DNA of 64,000 nucleotides from JAAYJR01 sp964495655 (GTDB taxonomy: Bacteria; Bacteroidota; Bacteroidia; Bacteroidales; Prolixibacteraceae), in the NCBI GenBank assembly GCA_964495655.1, contig CAZBWK010000001.1:1-64000 (forward strand). Direction: 5' to 3'. Below are positions 8,732-18,598 of the stretch, in pieces. Numbering within the stretch: the first letter of the stretch is position 1; each line of letters starts with the position of its first letter. Under the pieces are notes generated by a model. The model was not told the origin of the DNA. It searched no databases and was given only the letters and a program-made list of their open reading frames with translations. A program made the translations under genes and the position numbers.

Positions 8732-8747
8732 TAAAAACGTGGAGGCT

Positions 8748-9245
8748 ATGCAAAATTCAAAAAACTTTCTAATTTTCATTGTACAAGACAGTGTTATTTA
8801 CAAAGACATGATTGTGAGTTATTTGCAATCAAAAAACTTTCAGAACCTGAAAACCTTTAAAAATGGTGAGGAGTGTTTAAAAAAAATACATCTCAAGCCA
8901 GACATAATTGTGCTGGACTACTCATTTGAAGGGATAACAGGACTTGATTTGATGAAAAAAGTAAAAGCAGACCATCCGGGAATTGACTTTATATTCCTGA
9001 GTGGCCAAAATGATGTGGAAGTGGCAGTTAATATCATGAAGATGGGCGCTGCCGATTACATTGTAAAAAATGAAAAAGCTCTTCTCCACCTTGTCAAGGC
9101 AATTGAATATTTAATTACCTCCACCAAAAAGGAAAAAATTAAGAAAGGATTCCAGATTGGAGTCATTGGCTTTTTTATTATGATGTTCCTCCTCATAATG
9201 GTGATAATTTTACTTACTATCTTCCTTGAGGATTTTGCACTTTGA
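8748..9245 (+). CDS. Membrane-anchored response-regulator receiver domain protein
   Basis: A 165-residue protein (from the ATG at 8748) made of a CheY-like receiver domain followed directly by one C-terminal membrane helix. The phospho-acceptor is Asp57 (DIIVLDYSFEG); Asp14 remains of the N-terminal acidic pair, with Gln13 in place of the other acid. The switch Lys is in YIVKNEK, near 107. The last 30 residues (IGVIGFFIMMFLLIMVIIL) form a transmembrane helix, which is uncommon for a stand-alone receiver. The open frame can also start at a GTG at 8739; the ATG is preferred, although the GGAGG at 8741 lies too close to it to be a normal ribosome site. The stop lies 8 bases before the transporter ATG. 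No sensor kinase is nearby. Confidence 0.85.
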   Translation: MQNSKNFLIFIVQDSVIYKDMIVSYLQSKNFQNLKTFKNGEECLKKIHLKPDIIVLDYSFEGITGLDLMKKVKADHPGIDFIFLSGQNDVEVAVNIMKMGAADYIVKNEKALLHLVKAIEYLITSTKKEKIKKGFQIGVIGFFIMMFLLIMVIILLTIFLEDFAL

Positions 9246-9253
9246 TCCTGCAT

Positions 9254-10696
9254 ATGAAATTTCTTACTGTAATTAAAAAATACAATACAACATTCTGGGC
9301 GGCAAACAGTATTGAATTGTTTGAGCGCTGGGCCTGGTATGGTTTCTATATGGCATTTGCCCTTTACCTTGTTAATTCAAAAGATACAGGAGCGCTTGGC
9401 TTAACTCAGGCTCAAAAAGGCATCATTATGGGAACCGGTTCAATGCTTCTCTATTTTTTACCGGTTATCACAGGCGCCGTTGCCGACAAGGTTGGTTATA
9501 AAAAAATACTTTTCCTCTCCTATACAATATATATTTCCGGATACTACATGATAAAAAGCTTCGATTCCTTTGGCTTAATGTTTTTTGCTTTTATATGGAC
9601 ATGCATAGGAGGAGCATTTTTCAAACCTATTATTTCGGCAATGATAGCCCGCACAACCACAAAAGAAACTTCGTCAATCGGATTTGGCATTTTTTACATG
9701 ATGATCAATATCGGCGGATTCACAGGCCCCTTCATAGCTGGTGTACTTATGCAGAAAAGCTGGGATTATGTATTTTATATGTCTATGATTACCATTAGCA
9801 TCAACTATTTAATCACCGCGGCATTTTTCAGGGAGCCTGTATTAAGAGACAAAGGTTCTTCAATATGGAAAAGTATAGTACAGGCATTTATAAACATTGG
9901 CATCACTCTCAAAAACTGGAAATATGTATTATTCCTCATAATAATGATCCTTTTCTGGACAGCTTTCAACCAGCTCTATTATTCATTTCCTGTATTTGTT
10001 GAACAATGGATAGATACTTCCTCTCTTTATAATGGCATTGATCATATCTGGCCCTGGTTAGCAACAAGTATAGGAACTCCTGAAGGAACTATCACTGCTG
10101 TTACATTGAGTAGTATGGACGCATTTTTCATCATTGTGTTTCAGCTGGCTGTCTCGGCCTTCGTAATGCGTTTCAGGCCTCTGGCTGCAATGATGGGAGG
10201 CATACTGATCCTGGCCGGCGGACTGGCACTGATGTTTTCCAATCAGAATTCGTGGCTTATCCTTCTCGGCATACTGATCTTTGCATTGGGTGAAATGGCC
10301 AGTTCCCCCAAATTTACGGAGTATGTAGGACGTATTGCACCTGAAGATAAAAAAGCACTTTATATGGGCACTTCATTCCTTCCGATAGCTGCCGGTCATC
10401 AGTTGGCAGGATGGCTTTCAGGAGGGGTATATGAAAAAATTGCCGATAAGATATACCTGCTGCAAAAGGAGACAGCCATCATGGATATCTCACTGCCTGA
10501 AATTTCTGAGGAAGTCACCAAAAACGATTATTTGGAATTGGCAGCCCAAAAAATGAGCATGACCACCAATGAATTGTCAGACTATTTATGGACCCGGCAC
10601 AATCCGTCGGATATATGGATAGTCTATACCGGCGTTGCGGTGATGGCAGTAATATTACTCTGGGTTTATGACAAACTTATTCTGAAGAGCAGGTAG
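9254..10696 (+). CDS. POT/PTR-type major-facilitator transporter (peptide-proton symporter-like)
   Basis: A 480-residue inner-membrane protein with about 12-14 helices. The N-terminal helix has ELFERWAWYG (from Glu21), matching the ExxER proton-coupling motif of proton-dependent oligopeptide transporters. The loop GFGIFYMMINIGGFTGP matches the PTR signature region FYxxINxG. The substrate is probably di- or tripeptides, but this branch carries a long loop (about 245-290) and is divergent, so another solute is possible. The frame can be opened at a TTG at 9242; the ATG at 9254 is preferred. The closeness of the receiver gene (stop at 9245) suggests co-expression. Confidence 0.82.
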   Translation: MKFLTVIKKYNTTFWAANSIELFERWAWYGFYMAFALYLVNSKDTGALGLTQAQKGIIMGTGSMLLYFLPVITGAVADKVGYKKILFLSYTIYISGYYMIKSFDSFGLMFFAFIWTCIGGAFFKPIISAMIARTTTKETSSIGFGIFYMMINIGGFTGPFIAGVLMQKSWDYVFYMSMITISINYLITAAFFREPVLRDKGSSIWKSIVQAFINIGITLKNWKYVLFLIIMILFWTAFNQLYYSFPVFVEQWIDTSSLYNGIDHIWPWLATSIGTPEGTITAVTLSSMDAFFIIVFQLAVSAFVMRFRPLAAMMGGILILAGGLALMFSNQNSWLILLGILIFALGEMASSPKFTEYVGRIAPEDKKALYMGTSFLPIAAGHQLAGWLSGGVYEKIADKIYLLQKETAIMDISLPEISEEVTKNDYLELAAQKMSMTTNELSDYLWTRHNPSDIWIVYTGVAVMAVILLWVYDKLILKSR

Positions 10697-10734
10697 GATC
10701 TGCCCTGCAGGACTGTTCAGCCGGAAATTATATA

Positions 10735-12879
10735 TCAATGCTGACTGTAAGCCTCAATTAATACCTCCAGCATCTTTTTAGCTGCTGCGGTGACTCTTGT
10801 TCCGGGCCCGAATATTGCAACTGCCCCTGCATCATATAGAAACTGGTAATCCTGAAGAGGAATAACACCTCCTACTACAACCATGATGTCGTCGCGGCCC
10901 AGCTTTTTAAGTTCTTCAATTACCGCAGGCACCAATGTTTTATGTCCAGCTGCAAGGGATGAAACACCCAGTACATGAACATCGTTCTCGACAGCCTGTT
11001 TTGCTGCCTCTCCGGGTGTCTGAAAAAGCGGCCCCATGTCCACATCAAACCCTATGTCCGCATATCCGGTAGCTACTACCTTTGCTCCCCTGTCATGACC
11101 GTCCTGACCCATTTTCACTATCATGATCCGTGGCTGGCGGCCTTCCATTGAGGCAAACCTGTCTGCCAGCTCCCGGGCTTCCTGAAACTCTGATCTGTCT
11201 TTTGCTTCCAACTTATAAACTCCTTCAAGTGTTTTAATTACGGCTTTATAACGGCCGGCAACTTTTTCACAGGCTTCTGAGATCTCCCCAAGTGTAGCTC
11301 TTTTCGCAGCAGCATCCACTGCCGCCTCAAGCAAATTACCTTCACCTGTCTCAGCAACCTTTGTAATAACCCGTAAGGCTGCTTCAACCTCTTCATTATT
11401 TCTTTCGGCCCGTAATCTTTTTAACCGTTCGATTTGGGAAAGCCGAACCCTGGTATTGTCAATATCGAGAATATCAACAGGATCTTCTTTCCCCTGACGG
11501 TATTTATTAAGTCCGACGATAATCTGGTATCCGCTGTCTATCTTCCCCTGCGCACTGGCTGCTGCTTTCTCGATACGCATTTTAGGAACTCCGGTTTCAA
11601 TAGCTTTTGACATTCCGCCGAGTTTTTCTACCTCTTCGATCAATGACCAGCTTTTATGAACAAGTTCATCAGTAAGTGATTCAACATAATATGATCCTGC
11701 CCAGGGGTCGAGCGAACGGCAAATATCGGTCTCCATCTGAAGATATAATTGTGTATTTCGCGCAATCCGGGCTGAAAAATCAGTAGGAAGGGATATCGCC
11801 TCATCCAGGGCATTTGTATGCAGACTTTGTGTATGACCCAGTACGGCTGCCATTGCCTCAATTGCTGTTCTCCCGACGTTGTTAAACGGATCCTGCTCGG
11901 TCAGCGACCAGCCGGATGTCTGTGAGTGGGTGCGCAACGCCATTGATTTGGGATTTTGGGGATTGAAATCCTTTACAATCTTTGCCCACAACATTCTGGC
12001 AGCACGCATCTTGGCTATCTCCATAAAATGGTTCATCCCCACTCCCCAGAAGAAAGAGAGGCGTGGGGCAAATTTATCTATATCCAGGCCGGCATTGATA
12101 CCGGTACGTAAATAATCCAATCCGTCGGCCAGAGTATAAGCCATTTCAATATCGGCAGTTGCTCCGGCTTCCTGCATGTGATAACCCGAAATAGATATTG
12201 AATTAAACTTCGGCATAGACCCGGAGGTATACTTAAAAATATCCGCAATAATTCTCATTGAAAAAGCCGGCGGGTATATATAAGTATTACGAACCATAAA
12301 TTCTTTAAGTATGTCATTCTGAATAGTTCCTGACAACTTTTCAGGCGAAACACCCTGTTCGAGTCCCGCAACAATAAAAAAGGCCATTACCGGCAGTACA
12401 GCTCCGTTCATGGTCATGGATACGGAAATTTTATCCAAAGGGATCTCGTCAAATAATATCTTCATGTCCAGCACAGAGTCTATTGCAACACCGGCTTTAC
12501 CAACATCGCCGATAACCCTCGGATGGTCTGAATCAAATCCCCGGTGTGTAGCCAGATCGAATGCGACAGACAGTCCTTTCTGTCCGGCAGCCAGGTTACG
12601 CCTGTAAAATGCATTTGATTCCTCAGCTGTTGAAAATCCGGCATATTGCCTTATAGTCCATGGCCGCATTGCATACATCGTAGAATACGGGCCTCTCAAA
12701 TATGGTGGTATTCCGGCTGCAAAATGCAAATGCTCAAGATCTTCAAGATCCTCAGGTGTATATACCGGCTTAACAGGGATCTGTTCCGGTGTAAGCCACA
12801 GATCTGCGCCTGAAATGTTACCGGTATTAAAATTTTGCCTGACTGCTCTGATATCTATCTCTTTAAAATTCGGTTTCAT
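10735..12879 (-). CDS. mutB: Methylmalonyl-CoA mutase, large (catalytic) subunit
   Basis: Interconverts (R)-methylmalonyl-CoA and succinyl-CoA using adenosylcobalamin, the key step in propionate formation or use. At 714 residues it is full length. The N-terminal TIM barrel has the acyl-CoA-contact segment YAMRPWTIRQYAGFSTAEESN (residues from about 69). The C-terminal Rossmann-like cobalamin domain carries GQDGHDRGAK (DxHxxG, near 589-598) with the cobalt-coordinating His and the VVVGGVIP loop near 655. It starts 12 bases after the small-subunit stop, so the two are one operon. No epimerase or MeaB-type GTPase gene lies alongside. Confidence 0.97.
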   Translation of the reverse strand: MKPNFKEIDIRAVRQNFNTGNISGADLWLTPEQIPVKPVYTPEDLEDLEHLHFAAGIPPYLRGPYSTMYAMRPWTIRQYAGFSTAEESNAFYRRNLAAGQKGLSVAFDLATHRGFDSDHPRVIGDVGKAGVAIDSVLDMKILFDEIPLDKISVSMTMNGAVLPVMAFFIVAGLEQGVSPEKLSGTIQNDILKEFMVRNTYIYPPAFSMRIIADIFKYTSGSMPKFNSISISGYHMQEAGATADIEMAYTLADGLDYLRTGINAGLDIDKFAPRLSFFWGVGMNHFMEIAKMRAARMLWAKIVKDFNPQNPKSMALRTHSQTSGWSLTEQDPFNNVGRTAIEAMAAVLGHTQSLHTNALDEAISLPTDFSARIARNTQLYLQMETDICRSLDPWAGSYYVESLTDELVHKSWSLIEEVEKLGGMSKAIETGVPKMRIEKAAASAQGKIDSGYQIIVGLNKYRQGKEDPVDILDIDNTRVRLSQIERLKRLRAERNNEEVEAALRVITKVAETGEGNLLEAAVDAAAKRATLGEISEACEKVAGRYKAVIKTLEGVYKLEAKDRSEFQEARELADRFASMEGRQPRIMIVKMGQDGHDRGAKVVATGYADIGFDVDMGPLFQTPGEAAKQAVENDVHVLGVSSLAAGHKTLVPAVIEELKKLGRDDIMVVVGGVIPLQDYQFLYDAGAVAIFGPGTRVTAAAKKMLEVLIEAYSQH

Positions 12880-12891
12880 GATCTTTCCTGT

Positions 12892-14748
12892 CTATTTTAT
12901 AAACAAATTTTGATATCCGGATAATTCCTCTATAATATTACTTTTAATATGGATATAATTCCTGATTCCCTTACTTTCAAGTTCAGAACGACAAGCAGGA
13001 TTACCTGCAACCACCAGAATCTCTTCCTGCAATAACCCGGCGGCCTCAGGTGCCAATTTTGAATATTCCTCATCAGAACTACACAATACGATTAAATCAG
13101 CGCTTTTGGCACGGGCACTCTCTATTCCTTCCTCTGCAGAGGGAAAAAGGTTATTGTCGATTACCGTAAAACCGGCAACAGCAAAAAAGTTACAGCTGAA
13201 TTGAGCACGAGCTTTTGCGTATACAGGATCACCCAAAGGCAACATAAAAACAACAGGCCGTTTATTATCAATGGAATACATATCAGTTTTATATCTAAGC
13301 TGCTCAAAGGGAAGGGCATACCGGAACAATTTCAGCGTTCCAAAATCTGTTTCCCCGGCTATCTCATCAGTTAAAAAAAGCGGTTTTACAGTTTTATCCT
13401 TCAGCTTTTCATTTGTGTTGGCAAACCGGGTTACTCCGAGGATATTATCAATACTCTGAGCATATTTGTGTCTGCGTTTATCGGCCGAAACTTTAATCTC
13501 CGCCTGAATAACTCCTCTTTTAAAAGACTCTGAAAAACCTCCCTCATCCTGTATTTTTAAAAAAATATCCCATGCACCTTCAGCAATCGATGCTGTAAGA
13601 CTCTCGATATAATATGAACCACCGCCGGGATCTGCGACTTTATCAAGATGTGACTCTTCTTTTAACAGTAACTGCTGGTTCCGTGCAATACGTTCAGAAA
13701 ACTCACCTGTTACACCTGTGGCGATATCATAAGGACTTACGGTAATTGAACCGGCTCCTCCAAGGGCAGCCGACATAGTTTCGGTTTGTGTTCTCAGCAT
13801 ATTCACCCAGGGATCATAAACAGTTTTATTTATAAGGTTTGTGATGCTGTGAGAAATCAGTTTTGCAGAGTTTTCATCTTCAGGAGCAAATGCATCAACT
13901 ATTTTAGCCCAAAGTAATCTTGCAGCCCTCAATTTTGCAATTTCCGGGAAATAACTCCCGCCAATACCAAAATTGAATTTCATTTTACCTGCAATTTCAT
14001 CAATCCCAATGCCTTCTTCAGTAAAACAGACCAGGTACTCAACTGCCTGCGCCAGAGAGAAAGCTAATTCCTGGACAAGGGTAGCACCGCTGTTTGCATA
14101 AGAGTCGCCGTGAACAGTAATTATCCTGAAGCCGGGCATGTCAGCCGTACTTCTTATCACCTCCGATAGATCTTCCAGGGAGGAGTCATCCAATCTGCCG
14201 TTAAGAGCCAGGGAGCCCAGCGGATCTGCAGAAACTGACCCGTAAACAGAGGATTTATCATATTTACGCTCAGAAATATATTCTCTGAAAACTAAAGCAT
14301 ATTTACTTTGATCAGGAGGGCATAAAAAATTAATTTCCGGTCCGGTCAGGCAAATATCTTTTAATAATTCAGCAATACTGTTAAGGGTTATTGAGTCGGC
14401 CGACTTAAAGATAAATCCGAGAGAATCAACTCCTTTATTCAACAATTCAAGGGCTTTAGCGTTGGCAGTTACCGGCGATCCAACAAGAATATTCTCTCTT
14501 ATTAACCACTTATTTCCGTATTTATGGTTACCTCGCACAAAGGGATACTCTCCTGGCATATTTCCCCGATACGGGAGTCCGCTGATATTTTCCTCCCTGT
14601 AATATGGTAATACCTTAAATCCCTCGTTTGTATTCCATATTAGTGATTTACTATAATCTCTGCCTTTCAGGTCATTCTTAATAACCTCTTCCCATTCCCG
14701 GGTAGAAACGGACTCAAATCCGTTAAAAAGCTTTTCCTTATCTGCCAT
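12892..14748 (-). CDS. mutA: Methylmalonyl-CoA mutase, small subunit
   Basis: Non-catalytic partner of the heterodimeric mutase. From ATG 14748 it has 618 residues; the open frame runs 35 codons further upstream to 14853, but MADKEKLFNGFESVSTREWEE is the typical N-terminus. It shares the TIM-barrel layout of the large subunit (FNFGIGGSYFPEIAKLRAARLLWAKI; DPGGGSYYIESLT). The C-terminal domain has lost the DxHxxG cobalamin motif, as expected for this subunit. First gene of a two-gene operon with mutB. No clear -7 box was found upstream. Confidence 0.94.
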   Translation of the reverse strand: MADKEKLFNGFESVSTREWEEVIKNDLKGRDYSKSLIWNTNEGFKVLPYYREENISGLPYRGNMPGEYPFVRGNHKYGNKWLIRENILVGSPVTANAKALELLNKGVDSLGFIFKSADSITLNSIAELLKDICLTGPEINFLCPPDQSKYALVFREYISERKYDKSSVYGSVSADPLGSLALNGRLDDSSLEDLSEVIRSTADMPGFRIITVHGDSYANSGATLVQELAFSLAQAVEYLVCFTEEGIGIDEIAGKMKFNFGIGGSYFPEIAKLRAARLLWAKIVDAFAPEDENSAKLISHSITNLINKTVYDPWVNMLRTQTETMSAALGGAGSITVSPYDIATGVTGEFSERIARNQQLLLKEESHLDKVADPGGGSYYIESLTASIAEGAWDIFLKIQDEGGFSESFKRGVIQAEIKVSADKRRHKYAQSIDNILGVTRFANTNEKLKDKTVKPLFLTDEIAGETDFGTLKLFRYALPFEQLRYKTDMYSIDNKRPVVFMLPLGDPVYAKARAQFSCNFFAVAGFTVIDNNLFPSAEEGIESARAKSADLIVLCSSDEEYSKLAPEAAGLLQEEILVVAGNPACRSELESKGIRNYIHIKSNIIEELSGYQNLFIK

Positions 14749-14964
14749 ATAGTTAATGTATATTTGTAAACAGAACCGTAAAAATAGTTGATTTAAAGGA
14801 TTGATCAGTAAGAAACTGAAGGTTTTTACCTGTTTTTGCCTTTCATCAAACATTAATCTAACACAATAACTTCCCTTCGATCATCAGGTTGGCATATAAA
14901 TGTACTAACCTTTTTTATTTAGTTTGATTTTTTCATAAATTGCATCTTTGTTTAAAAATTATAA

Positions 14965-15465
14965 ATGAGCAGACTGAGTTGGACAAAGAATATTCCGGGA
15001 ACCAGGATAGATATTTGGAGAGGTGATGAACTTGCCGGCACTATCCGATGGGAAAACAGGTTTAGTACCAGGGCACAGGCAATAATAAACGGTAAGTTGT
15101 TTGTTATGAACCGCGAATTTATTCTTTCAAAACTTGAAATCTATGATTCTAACGGCCAGTCACTTCTCGGAACGGTATTTATAAACTTATTCAATCCGCG
15201 ATATGATGTTGTAATTAACGGCAAACGTTTCGAACTAGAGATCCGGAATATATGGCAATCACGCTGGTCATGGAAATTTAACGGCACAGAGATAATTACA
15301 TACAGTACCTCTTCTGTCATTACAAAAGAGCGGGGATCAATAGATATGTGCACCACATGTAATGATGAGGTTGACATACTCATATTACTGGGACTGGCAG
15401 TACGTAATCAGTTTTTTTCTTTTCTGGCAGTTTTGATACTGATTATTTTATTAATTATTTTATGA
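14965..15465 (+). CDS. Unknown beta-rich protein with C-terminal membrane anchor
   Basis: A 166-residue protein I do not recognise. The first 140 residues alternate short polar and hydrophobic beta-strands with repeated turn motifs (GTRIDIWRGDELAGTIRW, NGKLFVMNRE, NGKRFELEIRNIW, WKFNGTEIITY). This resembles the strand pattern of tubby/LURP-one-like barrels, but that is only a guess. Two Cys occur in MCTTCND (about 130-136). The last 17 residues are a hydrophobic helix ending at the C-terminus, so it is probably tail-anchored in the inner membrane. It stands alone between the divergent mutA and convergent metG. Confidence 0.7.
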   Translation: MSRLSWTKNIPGTRIDIWRGDELAGTIRWENRFSTRAQAIINGKLFVMNREFILSKLEIYDSNGQSLLGTVFINLFNPRYDVVINGKRFELEIRNIWQSRWSWKFNGTEIITYSTSSVITKERGSIDMCTTCNDEVDILILLGLAVRNQFFSFLAVLILIILLIIL

Positions 15466-15505
15466 TCAATGAATTTGCTGCCACTAAGCCGGCCTCACTA
15501 CACAG

Positions 15506-17539
15506 TTATTTAATTTCGGAACCATTATTCACTTTCCGGTCGGGAGCAACAATAGAGAGAGTGCCATCGGAATTTTCAGCGCATAATATCATTCCTTTTG
15601 ATTCTATTCCGCGCAAGATTTTCGGCTCAAGATTAACAAGAATTGAAACCTGTCTGCCGATCAGCTCTTCCGGCTTATAATATTCTGCAATCCCGGAAAC
15701 AACTGTACGTCTGTCAATGCCGGTATCTATTTTTAACTTTAGGAGCTTTTTTGTTTTGGGAACCTTTTCAGCTTCTAAAATTGTCCCTGTCCGGATATCC
15801 ATCTTGCCGAAATCATCAAAATCTATACTCTTTTTAGCAGGTTGTGATGAACTGTTTTTAAGTTCATTTTCCTTCTTTGTATTAAGCAGTTTCTGCAACT
15901 GCTTTTCAATTGTGTCGTCATCTATTTTTTCAAAGAGCAATGCGGGTTTTCTGATCTTATGACCTGCGGGTAATAACTCTTTCTCACCCAGTCTGTGCCA
16001 GTCTTGTTTCCCAAGGTTAAGGTATCCACGTAGTTTTTCCATGCTGTAAGGCAGGAAAGGATCAAGCACGATTGTAAGGTTTGCGGTTATCTGAAGGCAG
16101 ACATTCAGGATAGTCTTCACCCTTTCAGGATTATCCTTAAATATTTTCCAGGGTTCTTCATCAGCAAGATATTTATTCCCCAGCCGTGCAAGGTCCATTG
16201 CATTTTTCTGTGCTTCGCGGAACCTGAAATTATCGAGGCTTTTTTCTGTCTCTTTCCTGATCTCCCTTATATAGGTCAGAGCCTGCGTATCGTATTTTAA
16301 AAGTTCCGTTACAGGCGGTACGTCTCCGCCAAAATATTTATGGGTTAAAACAAGCACCCTGTTAACAAAATTTCCCAGTACTGCTACCAACTCATTATTA
16401 TTCCTGCTCTGAAAATCCTTCCATGTGAAATCATTATCCTTAGATTCAGGTGCATTTGCGGTCAGGACGTACTTCAACACATCTTCCTTACCTGGAAAAT
16501 CTTCAAGGTATTCGTGCAGCCAGACAGCCCAGTTTCGTGATGTGGATATTTTATCATTCTCAAGATTCAGAAATTCATTTGCCGGGACGTTGTCAGGCAA
16601 TATGAATGAACCTTCGGCCTTCAGCATACAGGGAAAAATTATACAATGAAAAACGATATTATCTTTTCCAATGAAATGAAGCAGCCTGGTATCAGGGTCT
16701 TTCCAGTATTTCTCCCAGTCAGGGGTTAGCTCTTTAGTTGCAGAGATGTAGCCAATTGGAGCATCGAACCATACATAAAGCACTTTGCCGTCTGTACCTT
16801 CAACCGGAACCGGCACACCCCAGTCAAGGTCCCTTGTAACAGCCCTCGGTTGAAGTCCTGAGTCAAGCCACGACTTACATTGTCCGTATACATTTGGCTT
16901 CCACTCCTTATGGTCTTCCAGTATCCACTGTTTCAGCCAGGGTTCATATTGATCCAGAGGAAGGTACCAGTGTCTGGTCTCTTTTAGCAGGGGTTTATTT
17001 CCACTTATAACCGAGACAGGATTAATCAATTCTGTGGGACTTAAAGATGTGCCACAACTTTCACACTGGTCACCGTAAGCTTTTTCATAACCACACTTTG
17101 GACAGGTACCTGTAATATAGCGGTCTGCCAGAAACTGGTTGTTCTCCTCATCATAATACTGTTCAGTTATCTTTTCGATAAACCTTCCGTCGTTATACAA
17201 CTTTTTAAAAAAATACGATGCTGTTTCATGATGCACCTGAGATGTGGTTCGTGAATATACATCAAATGAAATACCCAGTTTTTTAAAAGACTCCCTGATC
17301 AGATCATGAAATTTATCAACCACGTCCTTGGGGGTAATCCCTTCATTTTTAGCTTTTAAGGTAATAGGCACGCCATGCTCGTCTGATCCTCCTATAAGAA
17401 GAACATCTTCATTTTTAGACCGAAGGTATCTGGCAAAAATATCTGCCGGAACATATACTCCGGCCAAATGCCCAATGTGAAGCGGACCATTTGCATAAGG
17501 AAGTGCAGTTGTTAAAAGTGTACGTTTAAAACGGGTCAT
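15506..17539 (-). CDS. metG: Methionyl-tRNA synthetase
   Basis: Charges tRNA-Met. From the ATG at 17539 it has 677 residues (a further ATG seven codons upstream at 17560 is possible). Class I signatures are PLHIGH (HIGH at 21-24) and KISTS, near residue 328, in place of KMSKS. The zinc-binding insert has CPKCGYEKAYGDQCESCG. The C-terminal EMAPII/Trbp111-like tRNA-binding domain (about 565-677, IDFDDFGKMDIRTGTI) is present, as in dimeric bacterial MetRS. A TATCTTTG -7 box lies 36 bases upstream of the ATG, supporting the shorter start. Confidence 0.97.
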   Translation of the reverse strand: MTRFKRTLLTTALPYANGPLHIGHLAGVYVPADIFARYLRSKNEDVLLIGGSDEHGVPITLKAKNEGITPKDVVDKFHDLIRESFKKLGISFDVYSRTTSQVHHETASYFFKKLYNDGRFIEKITEQYYDEENNQFLADRYITGTCPKCGYEKAYGDQCESCGTSLSPTELINPVSVISGNKPLLKETRHWYLPLDQYEPWLKQWILEDHKEWKPNVYGQCKSWLDSGLQPRAVTRDLDWGVPVPVEGTDGKVLYVWFDAPIGYISATKELTPDWEKYWKDPDTRLLHFIGKDNIVFHCIIFPCMLKAEGSFILPDNVPANEFLNLENDKISTSRNWAVWLHEYLEDFPGKEDVLKYVLTANAPESKDNDFTWKDFQSRNNNELVAVLGNFVNRVLVLTHKYFGGDVPPVTELLKYDTQALTYIREIRKETEKSLDNFRFREAQKNAMDLARLGNKYLADEEPWKIFKDNPERVKTILNVCLQITANLTIVLDPFLPYSMEKLRGYLNLGKQDWHRLGEKELLPAGHKIRKPALLFEKIDDDTIEKQLQKLLNTKKENELKNSSSQPAKKSIDFDDFGKMDIRTGTILEAEKVPKTKKLLKLKIDTGIDRRTVVSGIAEYYKPEELIGRQVSILVNLEPKILRGIESKGMILCAENSDGTLSIVAPDRKVNNGSEIK

Positions 17540-17574
17540 ACTGAAAAATTTCTTAAGCAATTAATTTAAGTGCA

Positions 17575-17582
17575 CAAAGATA
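17575..17582 (-). promoter_or_regulatory. Candidate -7 promoter box for metG
   Basis: Reads TATCTTTG on the minus strand, 36 bases upstream of the preferred metG start. The -33 element is imperfect. Confidence 0.45.
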
Positions 17583-17682
17583 GTTGAAATGAATAACATG
17601 ATAAACAATCATTTGCCCGTCATTAAAATATTTTTCGGAAAACTGGCGACAATTTTGTATCTTTCCGTTAAAAGATATCGGT

Positions 17683-18591
17683 ATGGTTACACCTTCGTAT
17701 TTACAGCCGGGAGATAAGATCATAATTGTATCACCTGCAGGGAAAGTGACTGAAGAACATGTGTTGCCTGCAGCTAAATGGCTGGAGGAGCAGGGGTACC
17801 GTGTAGAATTAGGCAAAAACGTATTCGCAAGCCATTTCCAGTATGCAGGTACTGATTACCAGAGGTATAAAGATATGCAAAAAGCTCTGGATGACAAAGA
17901 AGCAAAGGCAATTCTTTGTTCCAGGGGAGGATATGGTACAGTCAGAATAATAAATAAACTTGACTTTTCCATATTCATGCAGTATCCAAAATGGATCATT
18001 GGATTCAGTGATATAACCATTTTGCATTCATGTCTGAATAACAAAAGAGTGGCTACCATCCACGGAGTTATGCCAAAATACTTTTGGGATAAAAAGGGAT
18101 CACCAAATGATAACCTGATTACTTTAATGGACATTTTAACAGGAAAGAAAGTAACTTACACATTACCCGGCTCGGAATATAATCAATCGGGAAAGGTAAC
18201 CGCGGAACTTGTTGGCGGCAACCTGTCGATCATATCAAGTATGTTTGGTACATGCTGCGAACTTAACACTAAAAATAAAATACTCTTTATAGAAGAGATA
18301 GACGAATTCTTGTACCATGCTGACCGTATGATGCATCAGCTTAACATGAGCGGCAAGCTTTCTAAACTTGCAGGATTGGTAATTGGCAATTTCACTGACA
18401 TGAAAGATAATGAATCTCCTTTCGGCAAAAACATTCATGAGATCATCTCAGAAGCTGTCAGTAATTTTGAATACCCTGTCTGTTTCGGATTTCCCGGTGG
18501 TCATGATGAAAAAAACCTGGCTCTTGCTTTCGGTAAAACATGGGAGCTTGACATATCAAAAAGGAAGACAATATTAACCCTGATAATTTGA
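17683..18591 (+). CDS. ldcA: Muramoyltetrapeptide (LD-) carboxypeptidase, peptidase family S66
   Basis: Removes the terminal D-Ala from cytoplasmic tetrapeptide in cell-wall recycling. 302 residues, normal for S66. Catalytic residues can be placed: nucleophile Ser109 in GFSD, Glu204/205 in FIEEIDE, and His274 in GGHDEK, matching the Ser-Glu-His triad of the family. No signal peptide, as expected for a cytosolic recycling enzyme. The stop is 7 bases before the yraN ATG, so the two form an operon. A close relative acts on microcin C (MccF); the chromosomal, unlinked context favours wall recycling. Confidence 0.93.
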   Translation: MVTPSYLQPGDKIIIVSPAGKVTEEHVLPAAKWLEEQGYRVELGKNVFASHFQYAGTDYQRYKDMQKALDDKEAKAILCSRGGYGTVRIINKLDFSIFMQYPKWIIGFSDITILHSCLNNKRVATIHGVMPKYFWDKKGSPNDNLITLMDILTGKKVTYTLPGSEYNQSGKVTAELVGGNLSIISSMFGTCCELNTKNKILFIEEIDEFLYHADRMMHQLNMSGKLSKLAGLVIGNFTDMKDNESPFGKNIHEIISEAVSNFEYPVCFGFPGGHDEKNLALAFGKTWELDISKRKTILTLII

Positions 18592-18598
18592 ATTTTTT

